Shown in pieces: positions 17,816 through 28,090 of a stretch of 64,000 nt of DNA. The stretch spans positions 5,239,501 through 5,303,500 of the forward strand of contig NZ_CP081966.1 in the NCBI RefSeq assembly GCF_019823065.1. The letters run 5' to 3'. The first letter of the stretch is position 1. Each line of letters starts with the position of its first letter. The notes beneath the pieces were generated by a model, which saw only the letters and a program-made list of their open reading frames with translations, did no database searches and was not told where the DNA came from. Source of the stretch: Pseudomonas mosselii (lineage in GTDB: Bacteria > Pseudomonadota > Gammaproteobacteria > Pseudomonadales > Pseudomonadaceae). The position numbers and the translations under genes were made by a program.

Positions 17816-18925
17816 TCAGCCGCGGGCGATCAGCGCCGCGTCGGCCTCGGCCTTCTCGGCCGCTTTCTGGCGGATGAGCTTTTCCAGCTCGTCGACCAGG
17901 TTGTCGTTGTTCAGCTTCTGCGATGGCTTGCCATCGATGTAGACCAGGTTCGGCGTGCCGCCGGTCAGGCCCACGTGCGATTCCTTGGCCTCGCCCGGAC
18001 CGTTGACCACGCAACCGATCACCGCCACGTCCAGCGGTACCAGCAGGTCCTCCAGGCGCCCTTCCAGTTCGTTCATGGTCTTGACCACATCGAAGTTCTG
18101 CCGCGAGCAGCTCGGGCAGGCGATGAAGTTGATGCCACGGGAACGCAGGTGCAGCGACTTGAGGATGTCGTAGCCGACCTTCACTTCCTCGACCGGATCG
18201 GCGGCCAGGGAGATGCGGATGGTGTCACCGATGCCTTCGGCCAGCAGCATACCTAGGCCGACGGCGGATTTCACCGTCCCCGAGCGCAGGCCGCCGGCTT
18301 CGGTGATCCCCAGGTGCAGCGGCTGGATGATCTGCTTGGCCAGCAGGCGGTAGGCCTCGACGGCCATGAACACATCGGAGGCCTTGACGCTGACCTTGAA
18401 GTCCTGGAAATCCAGGCGGTCGAGGTGCTCGACATGGCGCAGCGCCGACTCGACCAGCGCCGCCGGAGTGGGCTCGCCGTACTTCTTCTGCAGGTCCTTT
18501 TCCAGGGAACCGGCGTTGACGCCGATACGGATCGGGATGCCGCGGTCGCGGGCCGCGTCGACCACGGCGCGCACACGGTCCTCACGGCCGATGTTGCCCG
18601 GGTTGATGCGCAGGCAGTCGACGCCAAGCTCAGCCACGCGCAGGGCGATCTTGTAGTCGAAGTGGATGTCGGCGACCAGCGGCACACTGACCAGTTTCTT
18701 GATGCGGCCGAACGCCTCGGCGGCGTCCATGTCTGGCACCGAGACACGCACGATGTCCACGCCGGCATCGACCAGGCGCTGGATCTGCGCCACGGTGGCG
18801 GCGACATCGTTGGTGTCGGTGTTGGTCATGCTCTGCACCGCGATGGGCGCATCACCACCCACCGGCACATTGCCGACCCAGATTTTGCGGGATTCGCGAC
18901 GTTTGATCGGAGATTCGCCGTGCAT
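17816..18925 (-). CDS. ispG: 4-Hydroxy-3-methylbut-2-enyl diphosphate synthase (IspG/GcpE)
   Basis: Iron-sulfur enzyme of the MEP isoprenoid pathway that converts MEcPP to HMBPP; 369 aa. The N-terminal TIM barrel is recognisable from [16 protein letters not shown] and [13 protein letters not shown] through [11 protein letters not shown]. The C-terminal cluster domain has the cysteine ligands in [14 protein letters not shown] and [15 protein letters not shown]. The gene lies 3 bp after the rodZ stop, so the two are co-transcribed. Cluster supply comes from the isc operon a few kilobases away. Confidence 0.97.
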   Translation of the reverse strand: MHGESPIKRRESRKIWVGNVPVGGDAPIAVQSMTNTDTNDVAATVAQIQRLVDAGVDIVRVSVPDMDAAEAFGRIKKLVSVPLVADIHFDYKIALRVAELGVDCLRINPGNIGREDRVRAVVDAARDRGIPIRIGVNAGSLEKDLQKKYGEPTPAALVESALRHVEHLDRLDFQDFKVSVKASDVFMAVEAYRLLAKQIIQPLHLGITEAGGLRSGTVKSAVGLGMLLAEGIGDTIRISLAADPVEEVKVGYDILKSLHLRSRGINFIACPSCSRQNFDVVKTMNELEGRLEDLLVPLDVAVIGCVVNGPGEAKESHVGLTGGTPNLVYIDGKPSQKLNNDNLVDELEKLIRQKAAEKAEADAALIARG

Positions 18926-18928
18926 GAC

Positions 18929-19936
18929 TTACTGTCCCAACTTCAGGCGAGCGGTTTCGCCACTGGTGAACGGGGCGACATCGACCGCCTGGCCGTTGTA
19001 GCTCACCTGGGCGCCGCGGGCGAAGCCCAGGCGCACCGCGAACGGTGGCTTGCCGGTCAGTTCCAGGCTGTCGCCCTTGCGCTTGATGGCGCTGAACAGC
19101 ACCTTGCCGTTGCCGTCGGTGACCTGGGTCCAGCAATCGGCGGTGAATTGGATATGGACCTTGGCACTGCCGGCCGGGGCCGGTGCGGCATCAACGGGCG
19201 CAGCTGCTGCGGTCGGCGCGACAGGAGCGGCTGGCGCTGCAGCAACAGGCGCGGCAACCGGTGCCACGGGAGCGACGGCGGTCGGCGCGGCGCTGGTGGC
19301 TGGCGCGGCGGGTGTCACGGCCGCAACTGGCGCCTGGGCCTCGGCGACCGGCGCCTGCTCGGTAGCGTTAGGTTCCAGTGGCAGAGCCTGGCCCTCGGGC
19401 TGCTGGCCCTCGCTCACGGCCTGGTCTTCCGGCTCGTCCAGCGGATGAATCTGCGTGGTGCCGTCGGCGCTCTCGACTTCGACATGCTCCAGGGCGATCT
19501 TGGCCAAGTCCTTGCCGCGCAGGCTGCTCTGGTCCTGCCACCAGAAGAAGCCACCGCCGACCACCGCGACCAGCAGCAACAGGCTGACCACCCGCAGGAT
19601 ATTGTGCGACAGCCGCACCGGCTCTTCGATGCGACCGAGGGCGTGCACTTCGCTGCCCTGGGCGTGGGTGCCGGTGATCTGGTCGAAGGCCTCGACCAGG
19701 GGCGCCTGGTCCATGTCCATCAGCTTGGCGTAGGCGCGGATATAGCCACGGGCGAAGGTGTGCCCGGGCAGCTTGTCGAAGGCGCCGTTTTCCAGGTTGT
19801 TCAGCGAAGATACCGTGAGGTTGAGCTTGCGAGCGACCTCGGCCTGGCTCCATTCGCGCTTTTCGCGGGCCTGGCGCAAGACATCACCGGGGTTCTGGCG
19901 AGTCGCTGCTGCTACTTCAGTGTGCGCGGCTTTCAT
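18929..19936 (-). CDS. rodZ: Cytoskeleton protein RodZ
   Basis: Bitopic membrane protein linking MreB to the cell-wall elongation machinery; 335 aa. The N-terminal HTH_25 domain (NPGDVLRQAREKREWSQAEVARKLNL, residues 16-41) contacts MreB in homologues. One membrane segment lies at residues about 112-132 (ILRVVSLLLLVAVVGGGFFWW). A long Ala/Pro/Val-rich linker (about 190-250) leads to a periplasmic DUF4115 domain (VHIQFTADCWTQVTDGNGKVLF, GARGAQVSYNGQ region). The low-complexity linker varies between strains and is not evidence of transfer. Its ATG overlaps the pilF stop by 4 bp. Confidence 0.94.
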   Translation of the reverse strand: MKAAHTEVAAATRQNPGDVLRQAREKREWSQAEVARKLNLTVSSLNNLENGAFDKLPGHTFARGYIRAYAKLMDMDQAPLVEAFDQITGTHAQGSEVHALGRIEEPVRLSHNILRVVSLLLLVAVVGGGFFWWQDQSSLRGKDLAKIALEHVEVESADGTTQIHPLDEPEDQAVSEGQQPEGQALPLEPNATEQAPVAEAQAPVAAVTPAAPATSAAPTAVAPVAPVAAPVAAAPAAPVAPTAAAAPVDAAPAPAGSAKVHIQFTADCWTQVTDGNGKVLFSAIKRKGDSLELTGKPPFAVRLGFARGAQVSYNGQAVDVAPFTSGETARLKLGQ

Positions 19937-20694
19937 CGTTGCTCCGACAGGTATTGCTGATATTCCGGCGTACCGGGATAAAGTCGTTGTAATTGCTGGC
20001 CCAAACGGGTCGCGGTGCCCTGTTCGTCGAGGGCGATTGCCAGGCGATGGCCCAGCAGCAGGCTGCGGGCATCCTGGTCGCTCAGCTGGCTGAATCGATC
20101 GTAGTAATCCCGGGCCGGCACATAATGCCTGTTTTCGTAGGACAACTCAGCCATTTCGAGCAATGCCCTCGGTTGCCGCCGATTGAGCCGAAGGGCTTTT
20201 TCCAGGTAGACACGCGCCTGCTCACCCTGCCCCAGCTTCAAGGCGGTGAGCCCCAGGTTCTCGTACACGCGGGAACGCTCAGGATACAGGGTATCGGCGA
20301 CAGCCTGGAGGAACATCGCCCGGGCCTCGTCGAAACGGCCCTGAGCATATAGGAAACTGCCGTAGTTGTTGCGGATTCGTGTGTCATCCGGGCGGATGGC
20401 CAAGGCCTTGGCGAAGTGCTCGCCGGCAAGTACCGGCTCATCCTCGGCCTGGAACACCAGGGCCAGTGCCGCATGGGCCTCGCCGTCACGAGCGTCCAGG
20501 GCCAAGGCCTTGCCCAGCGGCGCCTTGGCGCGCTCAGTTAAACCTTGTTGCAAATACCCCAGCCCCAACTGCACGTAGGCTTGCCCCGCCGCCTCACGCC
20601 CCTGGCGGCTGGCCAGAGGGTCACCCGCGCCGCCGGACACGCAGCCGGCCAGCAGCGAAAGCGTCAGGATCGACAGCGCGGCGCGCAGGCTCAT
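19933..20694 (-). CDS. pilF: Type IV pilus biogenesis/stability lipoprotein PilF (PilW)
   Basis: Outer-membrane lipoprotein pilotin for the PilQ secretin; 253 aa. Signal peptide with lipobox LSLLAGCVSG (Cys about residue 18), then six TPR units: AYVQLGLGYLQQGLTERAKAPLGKAL, AHAALALVFQAEDEPVLAGEHFAKAL, RNNYGSFLYAQGRFDEARAMFLQAV, YENLGLTALKLGQGEQARVYLEKAL and so on. It lies between rlmN and rodZ, the same place as P. aeruginosa pilF. The ATGA overlap with rodZ implies one operon. Confidence 0.93.
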   Translation of the reverse strand: MSLRAALSILTLSLLAGCVSGGAGDPLASRQGREAAGQAYVQLGLGYLQQGLTERAKAPLGKALALDARDGEAHAALALVFQAEDEPVLAGEHFAKALAIRPDDTRIRNNYGSFLYAQGRFDEARAMFLQAVADTLYPERSRVYENLGLTALKLGQGEQARVYLEKALRLNRRQPRALLEMAELSYENRHYVPARDYYDRFSQLSDQDARSLLLGHRLAIALDEQGTATRLGQQLQRLYPGTPEYQQYLSEQR

Positions 20695-20708
20695 GGGGCA
20701 GGTGCTCG

Positions 20709-21851
20709 TCAGGGGCGCGCGGCGCTGTCTTGCGGCTCGTCGGCAGCCAGCTGGCGTACGGCGATGTAGCGCTCGCTGCGGCGGGTACGGTCGTTGACCT
20801 GACCCACCAGCTGACCGCAGGCGGCATCGATGTCGTCACCGCGGGTGGTGCGCGTGGTCACGTTGAAGCCGCCGTGGTGCAGCAGGTCCTGGAAGCGACG
20901 GATGGCATTGTTGCTCGGTCGCTCGTAGCCCGAGTGCGGGAACGGGTTGAACGGGATCAGGTTGATCTTGCACGGCACATCACGCAGCAGCTCGATCATC
21001 TGCGCGGCGTGCTCGGGCTGGTCGTTGACGTCCTTGAGCAGGGTGTACTCGATGGTGAGCACGCGCTTGCCGCCGAGGGTGGACATGTAGCCCATGCACG
21101 ACTCCAGCAGCATCTTCAGCGGGTACTTCTTGTTGATCGGCACCAGCTTGTTGCGCAGTTCGTCGTTCGGCGCGTGCAGCGACAGGGCCAGCGACACGTC
21201 GATGTGCTTGGCCAGTTCGTCGATCATCGGCACCACGCCCGAGGTGGACAGGGTGACGCGACGCTTGGAAATGCCATAGCCCAGATCTTCCATCATGATC
21301 TTCATGGCGGCGATGACATTGTCGAAATTCAGCAGGGGTTCGCCCATGCCCATCATGACCACGTTGGTGATGGCGCGGTCGATCTTGGCCGGAACGGTCC
21401 CGAAGGATTTGTTGGCAAGCCACACCTGGCCGATCACTTCGGCGGCGGTGAGGTTGCTGTTGAAGCCTTGCTTGCCGGTGGAGCAGAAGCTGCAGTCCAG
21501 GGCACAGCCGGCTTGCGACGACACGCACAGGGTGCCGCGATCGTCGGTAGGGATGTAGACGGTCTCGACGCAGCTGCCGGAGGCAACGCGGACCACCCAC
21601 TTGCGGGTGCCGTCGGCGGAAATGTCTTCACTGACCACTTCCGGGCCCCGAATCTCGGCAACGGCCTCGAGCTTTTCGCGCAAGACCTTGCCGACATTGG
21701 TCATGGCGGCAAAATCATCGACGCCAAAATGGTGAATCCATTTCATCACCTGACCGGCACGGAAGCGCTTCTCCCCGATTGAGTCGAAGAACTGTTCCAT
21801 TTCCGCCAGGGTCAGCCCCAGCAGGTTGATCTTGTCAGTCGATGTCGTCAT
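20709..21851 (-). CDS. rlmN: Dual-specificity 23S rRNA/tRNA adenine-C2 methyltransferase RlmN
   Basis: Radical-SAM methyltransferase that methylates A2503 of 23S rRNA and A37 of some tRNAs; 380 aa. The cluster motif CxxxCxxC is in [15 protein letters not shown] (residues about 120-134); catalytic cysteines are expected in VSSQAGC and near the C-terminus in [22 protein letters not shown] is the glycine-rich SAM site. The N-terminal helical accessory domain ([22 protein letters not shown]) is present. Start is the ATG at 21851. Confidence 0.97.
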   Translation of the reverse strand: MTTSTDKINLLGLTLAEMEQFFDSIGEKRFRAGQVMKWIHHFGVDDFAAMTNVGKVLREKLEAVAEIRGPEVVSEDISADGTRKWVVRVASGSCVETVYIPTDDRGTLCVSSQAGCALDCSFCSTGKQGFNSNLTAAEVIGQVWLANKSFGTVPAKIDRAITNVVMMGMGEPLLNFDNVIAAMKIMMEDLGYGISKRRVTLSTSGVVPMIDELAKHIDVSLALSLHAPNDELRNKLVPINKKYPLKMLLESCMGYMSTLGGKRVLTIEYTLLKDVNDQPEHAAQMIELLRDVPCKINLIPFNPFPHSGYERPSNNAIRRFQDLLHHGGFNVTTRTTRGDDIDAACGQLVGQVNDRTRRSERYIAVRQLAADEPQDSAARP

Positions 21852-21879
21852 GGATTCACCCTCACCCGTAAGCCTTCGC

Positions 21880-22305
21880 TTAGCGAGTGGTTACCTCGGT
21901 AGCAGCGAAGAAGTAAGCGATTTCGCGAGCAGCGGCGGCTTCGGAGTCCGAACCGTGAACGGCGTTGGCGTCGATCGACTCGGCGAAGTCGGCGCGGATG
22001 GTGCCGGCAGCCGCTTCTTTAGGGTTGGTGGCACCCATCAGCTCACGGTTGGCCAGAATGGCGTTTTCGCCTTCCAGAACCTGTACAACGACTGGGCCGG
22101 AAGTCATGAAGGCAACCAGGTCACCAAAGAAGCCACGCTCTTTGTGCTCGGCGTAGAAGCCTTCGGCTTCGGCTTTGGACAGCTGCTTCATTTTCGAGGC
22201 GACGACGCGCAGGCCGGCTTTTTCGAAGCGAGTGGTGATCTCGCCGATGACGTTCTTGGCAACGGCGTCAGGCTTGATGATGGAGAAAGTACGTTGAACA
22301 GCCAT
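21880..22305 (-). CDS. ndk: Nucleoside diphosphate kinase
   Basis: Transfers the terminal phosphate from ATP to other NDPs; 141 aa, full length. Family marks are [14 protein letters not shown] at the N-terminus, the [15 protein letters not shown] loop, and the catalytic histidine in [16 protein letters not shown] (about residue 117). ATG at 22305 has CTGGAG upstream. It starts just beyond a terminator at 22333-22364, so it has its own promoter and leads the downstream block rlmN-pilF-rodZ-ispG. Confidence 0.97.
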   Translation of the reverse strand: MAVQRTFSIIKPDAVAKNVIGEITTRFEKAGLRVVASKMKQLSKAEAEGFYAEHKERGFFGDLVAFMTSGPVVVQVLEGENAILANRELMGATNPKEAAAGTIRADFAESIDANAVHGSDSEAAAAREIAYFFAATEVTTR

Positions 22306-22332
22306 GGAAAACTCCAGAATATTGAGTGTTGC

Positions 22333-22364
22333 GAAAAATTAAACCCGCGAATTATACGCGGGTT
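22333..22364 (-). terminator. Terminator of the isc operon, between iscX and ndk
   Basis: Stem AACCCGCG / CGCGGGTT (8 bp, 22342-22349 and 22357-22364) with a 7-nt loop; on the minus strand it is followed by TAATTTTTC. It separates the isc transcript from ndk. Confidence 0.8.
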
Positions 22365-22394
22365 CCAGGGGATTGCCTAACCTGCAGCGTGCGC

Positions 22395-22595
22395 TCAGTC
22401 GGCTTCTTCGATCCAGGCCGCCTGGATGGCCTCGAGAACCTTCTCGCCGCAACGCGACGGATCGTCATCGAAGTCCGGCAGCGCCATGACCCAGGCGCGC
22501 AGATCGACGAAATTCACGTAATGAGGATCGACCTCGGGCTTGCTTTCCGCAAGCTGGATGGCGATCTCAAGTACATCAACCCATTTCAGACTCAT
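22395..22595 (-). CDS. iscX: IscX, small Fe-S assembly protein
   Basis: A 66-aa acidic protein with the IscX features LKWVDVLEIAIQLAESKPEVDP, VNFVDLRAWVMALPDFDDDP and CGEKVLEAIQAAWIEE. IscX binds IscS and iron and modulates cluster assembly. It is the last gene of the isc operon, 10 bp after fdx, and starts at the ATG at 22595. Confidence 0.95.
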   Translation of the reverse strand: MSLKWVDVLEIAIQLAESKPEVDPHYVNFVDLRAWVMALPDFDDDPSRCGEKVLEAIQAAWIEEAD

Positions 22596-22605
22596 GTACA
22601 GGCCC

Positions 22606-22947
22606 TCAGTGCGGCGCTTCGGCGGCGTGGTTGAGCGAATACTTGGGAATCTCGATGGTGAGGTCCTCATCGCCGACAACCACCTGGCAACCCAGGCGCG
22701 ACTGCGCCTCCAGGCCCCAGGCCTTGTCCAGCATGTCCTCTTCGAGCTCGTCGGCTTCTTCAAGCGAGTCGAAGCCCTTGCGGATGATGCAGTGGCAAGT
22801 GGTGCAGGCCTTGACACCGCCGCAGGCGCTTTCCATCTCGATGTGATGGTCGTGGGCCAACTCCAGGATATTGGTCCCGGTCGGCACTTCCACGGTCAAG
22901 CCCTCGGGGCAGAACTTCTCGTGCGGCAGGAATGTCACCAGCGGCAT
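22606..22947 (-). CDS. fdx: ISC-type [2Fe-2S] ferredoxin
   Basis: Electron carrier for iron-sulfur cluster assembly, 113 aa. The four cluster cysteines are in SACGGVKACTTCHC (three) and SRLGCQ (fourth), the adrenodoxin-like spacing of ISC ferredoxins. The C-terminus has IEIPKYSLNHAAE, also typical. It begins 3 bp after the hscA stop. Confidence 0.97.
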   Translation of the reverse strand: MPLVTFLPHEKFCPEGLTVEVPTGTNILELAHDHHIEMESACGGVKACTTCHCIIRKGFDSLEEADELEEDMLDKAWGLEAQSRLGCQVVVGDEDLTIEIPKYSLNHAAEAPH

Positions 22948-22950
22948 CGG

Positions 22951-24813
22951 TTACTCCTCGATCTCATTCAGGTTGCGCCCGGCCAGTGCGGCTTTGACCG
23001 TCGAATCAAGGCGACGGGCGGCAAATGCATCGGTCACCTGCGACAGACGCTTGGTCTGTTGCTCGATGGCGGCGCCATCGGTGCCGGTCAGCAAATCACG
23101 TAGTTCCTGCATCTGGAATTCGATCGCGTCGCGCTCGTCACTGCTGAGCAGGCGCTCGCCATCGGCGTCCAGGGCGCCCTGCACCGCCTCGAGCAGGCGC
23201 TCGGCGTCGACCTGGTGCTCGCGCAGTTGGCGGGCGTGCTTGTCGGAGCCTGCATGCTCGAAGGAGTCCTTGAGCATGCGGGCGATCTCGCCGTCGGTCA
23301 GGCCGTAGGACGGCTTGACCTGGATGCTCGATTCCACGCCCGAACCCAGTTCGCGGGCCGCGACGCTGAGCAGGCCGTCGGCGTCGACCTGGAAGGTCAC
23401 GCGGATCTTCGCCGCGCCCGCGACCATGGCCGGGATGCCGCGCAGCTCGAAGCGCGCCAGGGAACGGCAGTCGCTGATCAGCTCGCGCTCGCCCTGCAGG
23501 ACGTGGATCATCATGGCCGACTGGCCATCTTTGTACGTGGTGAATTCCTGGGCGCGGGCCACCGGAATGGTGGTGTTGCGCGGGATCACCTTCTCCATCA
23601 GCCCGCCCATGGTCTCAAGCCCCAGGGACAGCGGGATGACGTCGAGCAGCAGCAGCTCGCCGCCTTCGCGGCGGTTGCCGGCGAGGGTATCGGCCTGGAT
23701 GGCGGCACCGATGGCCACCACCTGGTCCGGGTCGATCGAGGTCAGCGGGGTACGACCGAACAGCGCGCCGACCGCCTCGCGCACGCGCGGCACACGGGTC
23801 GAACCGCCGACCATGACCACCGCGCCGACCTCTTCCAGCTCGATGCCGCTGTCGCGCACGGCGCGGCGGCAGGCCTTGAGACTGCGGGCGATCATCGGTT
23901 CGATCATGGCTTCGAAGGCGGCACGGGTCAGCTCGCCCTGCCAGGCGCCATGGTGGACGCTGACCGCTTCACTGTCGGTCAAGGCTTCCTTGGCCGCGCA
24001 AGCGGTCTGCAGCAGCAGGCGCTGGGTGGCCGGATCGAGGTCGGCGGACAAACCGGCCTGCCCGATGATCCAGCCAGCGATCGCATGGTCGAAGTCATCG
24101 CCACCCAGGGCAGTGTCGCCACCGGTAGCCAGCACTTCGAAGACACCAGCGGTCAGGCGCAGGATGGAGATATCGAAGGTACCGCCGCCCAGGTCGAAAA
24201 TCGCCACGACGCCTTCGGCATCCTGATCCAGGCCATAGGCCACGGCAGCCGCGGTCGGTTCGTTGAGCAAGCGCAGGACATTGAGGCCGGCCAGCTTGGC
24301 GGCGTCCTTGGTCGCCTGGCGCTGGGCATCGTCGAAATAGGCCGGGACGGTGATCACCGCGCCGACCAGCTCGCCACCGAGGGTTTCCTCGGCACGCTGA
24401 CGCAGCACCTTGAGAATATCGGCCGACACTTCCACCGGGCTTTTCGGACCCTGGACGGTGTCGATGAACGGCATGTGCGACTCACCGCCGACAAAACGGT
24501 ACGGCAGTTGCTCGCCCAACTGCTTGACGTCCGCCAGGCCACGCCCCATCAGACGCTTGACCGACAGGATGCTGTTGAGCGGGTCGCTGGGGGCAGCTTC
24601 GCGCGCGGCCAGGCCGACTTCGACAGCGTTGTCGAGATAACGCACGGCGGATGGCAGGATGACACTGCCCTGGGCATCGGGCAGCGGTTCGCTGCGCCCG
24701 CTGCGCACGGCGGCGACGAGAGAATTGGTGGTGCCCAGGTCGATGCCCACCGCCAGGCGGCGCTGGTGCGGCTGGGGGCTCTGACCGGGTTCGGCGATCT
24801 GCAGTAGGGCCAT
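22951..24813 (-). CDS. hscA: Hsp70-type chaperone HscA
   Basis: Specialised Hsp70 that releases clusters from IscU with HscB; 620 aa. ATPase domain marks are [13 protein letters not shown] (residues 22-34), [14 protein letters not shown] and [17 protein letters not shown]. The substrate-binding domain follows ([27 protein letters not shown]) and the lid is at the C-terminus. It recognises the LPPVK motif, which is present in the IscU of this operon. Confidence 0.97.
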   Translation of the reverse strand: MALLQIAEPGQSPQPHQRRLAVGIDLGTTNSLVAAVRSGRSEPLPDAQGSVILPSAVRYLDNAVEVGLAAREAAPSDPLNSILSVKRLMGRGLADVKQLGEQLPYRFVGGESHMPFIDTVQGPKSPVEVSADILKVLRQRAEETLGGELVGAVITVPAYFDDAQRQATKDAAKLAGLNVLRLLNEPTAAAVAYGLDQDAEGVVAIFDLGGGTFDISILRLTAGVFEVLATGGDTALGGDDFDHAIAGWIIGQAGLSADLDPATQRLLLQTACAAKEALTDSEAVSVHHGAWQGELTRAAFEAMIEPMIARSLKACRRAVRDSGIELEEVGAVVMVGGSTRVPRVREAVGALFGRTPLTSIDPDQVVAIGAAIQADTLAGNRREGGELLLLDVIPLSLGLETMGGLMEKVIPRNTTIPVARAQEFTTYKDGQSAMMIHVLQGERELISDCRSLARFELRGIPAMVAGAAKIRVTFQVDADGLLSVAARELGSGVESSIQVKPSYGLTDGEIARMLKDSFEHAGSDKHARQLREHQVDAERLLEAVQGALDADGERLLSSDERDAIEFQMQELRDLLTGTDGAAIEQQTKRLSQVTDAFAARRLDSTVKAALAGRNLNEIEE

Positions 24814-24856
24814 GCTTATCTGAGTACCTTAGGCGTCATCACGGGCAACGCCGGGG

Positions 24857-25378
24857 TTAATCGTCGAGGCGCTCTTCGAGTTGGCGCACTTCTTGGGCGA
24901 GCTTGTCGAGGAACTGCATGCGGCGCATCAGGCGCTCGGCCTGCTCACGCTCTGCAGCAATATCCCAGCAGGCGGCGAAATCCTCGTTCAGCGTGTCCTG
25001 GGCGACCCTGAGGCGCTTCTTGAACACGGCGACACCGTCGAGATCGGCTTCGTCCTGCAGGTCTTCGAGTTCTTCGCGCCACTGCATCTGCTGCAGCAGG
25101 AAGTCCGGGTCGTGCACCGTGACTTCCTGAGGCACCTCATGGCCGCCGATGGCCAGCAGGTAGCGGGCCCGGCGCGGCGCGCTGCGCAAGGTCTGGTAGG
25201 CGTCGTTGAGGGCCGCCGACTTTTCCAGCGCTACGCGCTGCTCGCGCTCGGAAGCGTCGGCGAAACGGTCCGGATGGACCTCGCGGGCCAGCTCGCGGTA
25301 GCGAACGGCCAATTTGTCGAGGTCCAGACGAAAACCAGGCTGCAGGTCAAACAGGGCGAAATGACAAGGAGTACCCAC
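24857..25378 (-). CDS. hscB: J-domain co-chaperone HscB
   Basis: Co-chaperone that brings IscU to HscA, 173 aa. The N-terminal J domain has the HPD motif in [17 protein letters not shown] (residues about 32-48), followed by the C-terminal three-helix IscU-binding domain ([19 protein letters not shown]...). The start is the GTG at 25378 (encoding [10 protein letters not shown]), which matches family length; an ATG at 25417 would overlap iscA and add a basic stretch unlike the family. Confidence 0.94.
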   Translation of the reverse strand: MGTPCHFALFDLQPGFRLDLDKLAVRYRELAREVHPDRFADASEREQRVALEKSAALNDAYQTLRSAPRRARYLLAIGGHEVPQEVTVHDPDFLLQQMQWREELEDLQDEADLDGVAVFKKRLRVAQDTLNEDFAACWDIAAEREQAERLMRRMQFLDKLAQEVRQLEERLDD

Positions 25379-25386
25379 GGCCAGCC

Positions 25387-25710
25387 TCAAACGTTGAAGC
25401 TTTCGCCGCAGCCACACTCACCGCGCACGTTGGGGTTGTTGAACTTGAAGCCTTCGTTCAACCCTTCCTTGACGAAGTCCAGCTCGGTGCCGTCGAGATA
25501 GACCAGGCTTTTCGGGTCGATGATGACCTTCACGCCATGGTTCTCGAACACCTGGTCTTCGGCGGCGAGCTCGTCGACGAACTCCAGCACGTAGGCCAGG
25601 CCCGAGCAGCCGGTGGTGCGCACGCCCAGGCGAATGCCCTCACCCTTGCCGCGCCCGTCGAGGGAGCGGCGAATGTGGTTGGCGGCGGCTTCTGTCATGC
25701 TGATAGCCAT
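25387..25710 (-). CDS. iscA: A-type Fe-S carrier IscA
   Basis: A-type cluster carrier, 107 aa. The three conserved cysteines are in TTGCSGLAY (residue about 35) and ECGCGESF (about 99 and 101). Its ATG at 25710 lies 28 bp after the iscU stop. Confidence 0.97.
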   Translation of the reverse strand: MAISMTEAAANHIRRSLDGRGKGEGIRLGVRTTGCSGLAYVLEFVDELAAEDQVFENHGVKVIIDPKSLVYLDGTELDFVKEGLNEGFKFNNPNVRGECGCGESFNV

Positions 25711-25738
25711 CGGAACTCCTTACCTCGCGACAGTCGAC

Positions 25739-26125
25739 TTAGATCAAGCCTTTCTTCTGCTTGTAATCGCGAACAGCTGCCTTGATGGCATCTTCGGCGA
25801 GCACGGAGCAGTGGATCTTGACCGGCGGCAGTGCCAGCTCTTCAGCCAGCTGGGTGTTCTTGATGGTTTCGGCCTCGTCCAGGGTCTTGCCCTTCATCCA
25901 CTCGGTGGCGAGGGAGCTGGAGGCGATGGCCGAACCGCAACCGTAGGTCTTGAACTTGGCGTCTTCGATGACACCCTGCTCGTTGACCTTGATCTGCAGG
26001 CGCATCACGTCGCCGCAGGCCGGGGCGCCAACCATGCCGGTGCCGACATCCGGATCGTCGGCGTTCATCTTGCCGACGTTGCGCGGGTTTTCGTAGTGGT
26101 CGATGACCTTTTCACTGTATGCCAT
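25739..26125 (-). CDS. iscU: Fe-S scaffold protein IscU
   Basis: Scaffold on which the cluster is built, 128 aa. Cluster ligands are Cys in GAPACGD (residue 37), Cys in TYGCGSAI (63), His and Cys in KIHCSVLAEDA (105-106); Asp39 of the family is in CGD. The HscA recognition motif LPPVK precedes IHCS. Full length and in its usual place after iscS. Confidence 0.98.
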   Translation of the reverse strand: MAYSEKVIDHYENPRNVGKMNADDPDVGTGMVGAPACGDVMRLQIKVNEQGVIEDAKFKTYGCGSAIASSSLATEWMKGKTLDEAETIKNTQLAEELALPPVKIHCSVLAEDAIKAAVRDYKQKKGLI

Positions 26126-26171
26126 GGTGCAATTCCTTCCTCATCAGGGAGCCGCTCTTGCCGGCGACTGC

Positions 26172-27386
26172 TTAGTGGGCGGCCCACTCGATCTTGGAGA
26201 TGTCGACGCCGTCTTTGTACATGTCCCACAGCGGCGACAATTCACGCAGCTTGTTCACGGCTTCGCAAACTTTCTGCGCGGCGTAGTCGACTTCTTCCTC
26301 GGTGGTGAAGCGACCGAAGGAGAAGCGGATCGAGCTGTGCGCCAGTTCGTCATTGCGGCCCAGGGCGCGCAGGACGTAGGACGGCTCGAGCGAAGCGGAG
26401 GTGCAGGCCGAACCGGACGAAACGGCGATGTCCTTCAGCGACATCAGCAGCGACTCGCCCTCGACGTAGTTGAAGCTCAGGTTCAGGTTGTGCGGCACGC
26501 GCTGGGTCTGGCTGCCGTTGACGTACAGCTCTTCGAGGTCCGAGACCTGCTTGAAGAAGCGGTCGCTCAGGGCCTTGATGCGCACGTTTTCAGCGGCCAT
26601 TTCCTGCTTGGCGATGGCGAAGGCTTCGCCCATGCCGACGATCTGGTGGGTCGGCAGGGTGCCCGAACGCATGCCGCGCTCATGGCCACCGCCGTGGATG
26701 ATGGCTTCCAGGCGCACACGCGGCTTGCGGCTGACGTACAGCGCGCCGATGCCTTTCGGGCCATACACCTTGTGCGCGGAGAACGACATCAGGTCGACCT
26801 TGAGCTTCTGCAGGTCGATCTCGACACGGCCGGCCGATTGGGCGGCATCGACGTGGAACAAGACGCCGCGCGAGCGGGCCAGTTCACCGATGGCGGCGAT
26901 GTCGTTGATCGAGCCGACTTCGTTGTTCACGTGCATCAGCGAGACCAGGATGGTGTCGTCGCGCAGCACGGCCTCGACCATGGCTGGGGTGACGATGCCG
27001 TCTTCGCCAGGCTCGAGGTAGGTGACTTCGAAACCTTCACGCTCGAGCTGGCGAGCGGTGTCCAGGACCGCCTTGTGCTCGATCTTGGAGGTGATGATGT
27101 GCTTGCCCTTGGTCTGATAGAAGTGCGCCACGCCTTTCAGGGCGAGGTTGTCGGACTCGGTGGCACCGCTGGTCCAGACGATCTCGCGCGGGTCGGCGTT
27201 GATCAGTTCGGCGACCTGGCGGCGGCCGTTCTCGACTGCTTCCTCGGCCTTCCAGCCGAACACGTGGGAGCGCGAGGCCGGGTTGCCGAAGTTCCCGTCA
27301 ACCAGCAGGCACTCGGCCATCTTCTGGGCGACACGGGGATCGACCGGCGTGGTCGCGGAGTAATCGAGGTAGATCGGCAACTTCAT
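26172..27386 (-). CDS. iscS: Cysteine desulfurase IscS
   Basis: PLP enzyme that provides sulfur for clusters and thio-modified tRNA; 404 aa. PLP lysine in [16 protein letters not shown] (about residue 206), PLP-stacking His in [11 protein letters not shown] region, and the mobile catalytic cysteine in [18 protein letters not shown] (about 328). Start is the ATG at 27386. Confidence 0.98.
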   Translation of the reverse strand: MKLPIYLDYSATTPVDPRVAQKMAECLLVDGNFGNPASRSHVFGWKAEEAVENGRRQVAELINADPREIVWTSGATESDNLALKGVAHFYQTKGKHIITSKIEHKAVLDTARQLEREGFEVTYLEPGEDGIVTPAMVEAVLRDDTILVSLMHVNNEVGSINDIAAIGELARSRGVLFHVDAAQSAGRVEIDLQKLKVDLMSFSAHKVYGPKGIGALYVSRKPRVRLEAIIHGGGHERGMRSGTLPTHQIVGMGEAFAIAKQEMAAENVRIKALSDRFFKQVSDLEELYVNGSQTQRVPHNLNLSFNYVEGESLLMSLKDIAVSSGSACTSASLEPSYVLRALGRNDELAHSSIRFSFGRFTTEEEVDYAAQKVCEAVNKLRELSPLWDMYKDGVDISKIEWAAH

Positions 27387-27430
27387 TGAGTATCTCCTAT
27401 CAGGCGGTGGCGTCGCTCGTCGCTGTGGTT

Positions 27431-27922
27431 TCAGTCGACGGCGGACGTCTCAATCTTGTCCAACTGGGCAACTCGGCCTGCGACACGGCGCAGGTCCTGG
27501 CGCTGGGCGACTTCCTGCACCTCGCGGCGCATGACGAGGTCGGCCAGGCTGATGCCACTGAGGAATTCATGGATCTGCTGGCTCAGGTCGCACCACAGGT
27601 GGTGAGTCAGGCAGGTATCACCGGCGTGGCAGTCCCCCAGCCCCTGGCAACGGGTGGCATCGACCGATTCGTTGACCGCGTCGATGACCTGGGCCACCTG
27701 GATGGTTTCCATGCCCCGCGACAGCTGGTAGCCGCCGCCCGGACCGCGAACGCTGGATACCAGGCTGCTGCGGCGCAGCTTGGCGAACAGCTGTTCCAGA
27801 TAAGAGAGGGAAATGCCCTGGCGCTCGGAAATGTCGGCCAAAGACACCGGCCCCTGCTGCGCGTGCAACGCCAGGTCGAGCATGGCGGTCACGGCGTATC
27901 GGCCTTTGGTAGTCAGTCGCAT
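27431..27922 (-). CDS. iscR: Fe-S cluster-sensing regulator IscR
   Basis: Rrf2-family winged-helix repressor of the isc operon, 163 aa. N-terminal wHTH ([55 protein letters not shown]) and the cluster-binding run [19 protein letters not shown] with three cysteines and a histidine. When loaded with [2Fe-2S] it represses its own promoter through type 1 sites, which are present upstream. Confidence 0.97.
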   Translation of the reverse strand: MRLTTKGRYAVTAMLDLALHAQQGPVSLADISERQGISLSYLEQLFAKLRRSSLVSSVRGPGGGYQLSRGMETIQVAQVIDAVNESVDATRCQGLGDCHAGDTCLTHHLWCDLSQQIHEFLSGISLADLVMRREVQEVAQRQDLRRVAGRVAQLDKIETSAVD

Positions 27923-27967
27923 GGCGTATGGGTACCACGGGAGTTACAGGATGTGTGCGAGTATGCG

Positions 27968-28017
27968 ATTCCCGAGCATTTAAGTCAACTATTAGACCTA
28001 GTGCTTTAGTCGGGTAT
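27968..28017 (-). promoter_or_regulatory. IscR type 1 binding sites in the iscR promoter
   Basis: Read on the minus strand, two copies of the type 1 left half-site occur: ATACCCGACT (28017-28008) and ATAGTTGACT (27992-27983). The second continues into TCGGGAAT to give a near-complete 25-bp type 1 dyad at 27968-27992. The match to ATASYYGACT supports negative autoregulation. Confidence 0.7.
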
Positions 28018-28090
28018 GCATGCGGGAGGCGGGCGCGAGTGTAGCAGACAAGGGGCGCAAGCACACGCCCCTTGTGTCGGTCCGGCGCAA

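Noticed and set aside
19130..19370. Ala/Pro/Val-rich repeat tract in rodZ as a recent repeat expansion
   Set aside because: Variable linkers of this type are normal in RodZ; no exact DNA repeat unit was seen.
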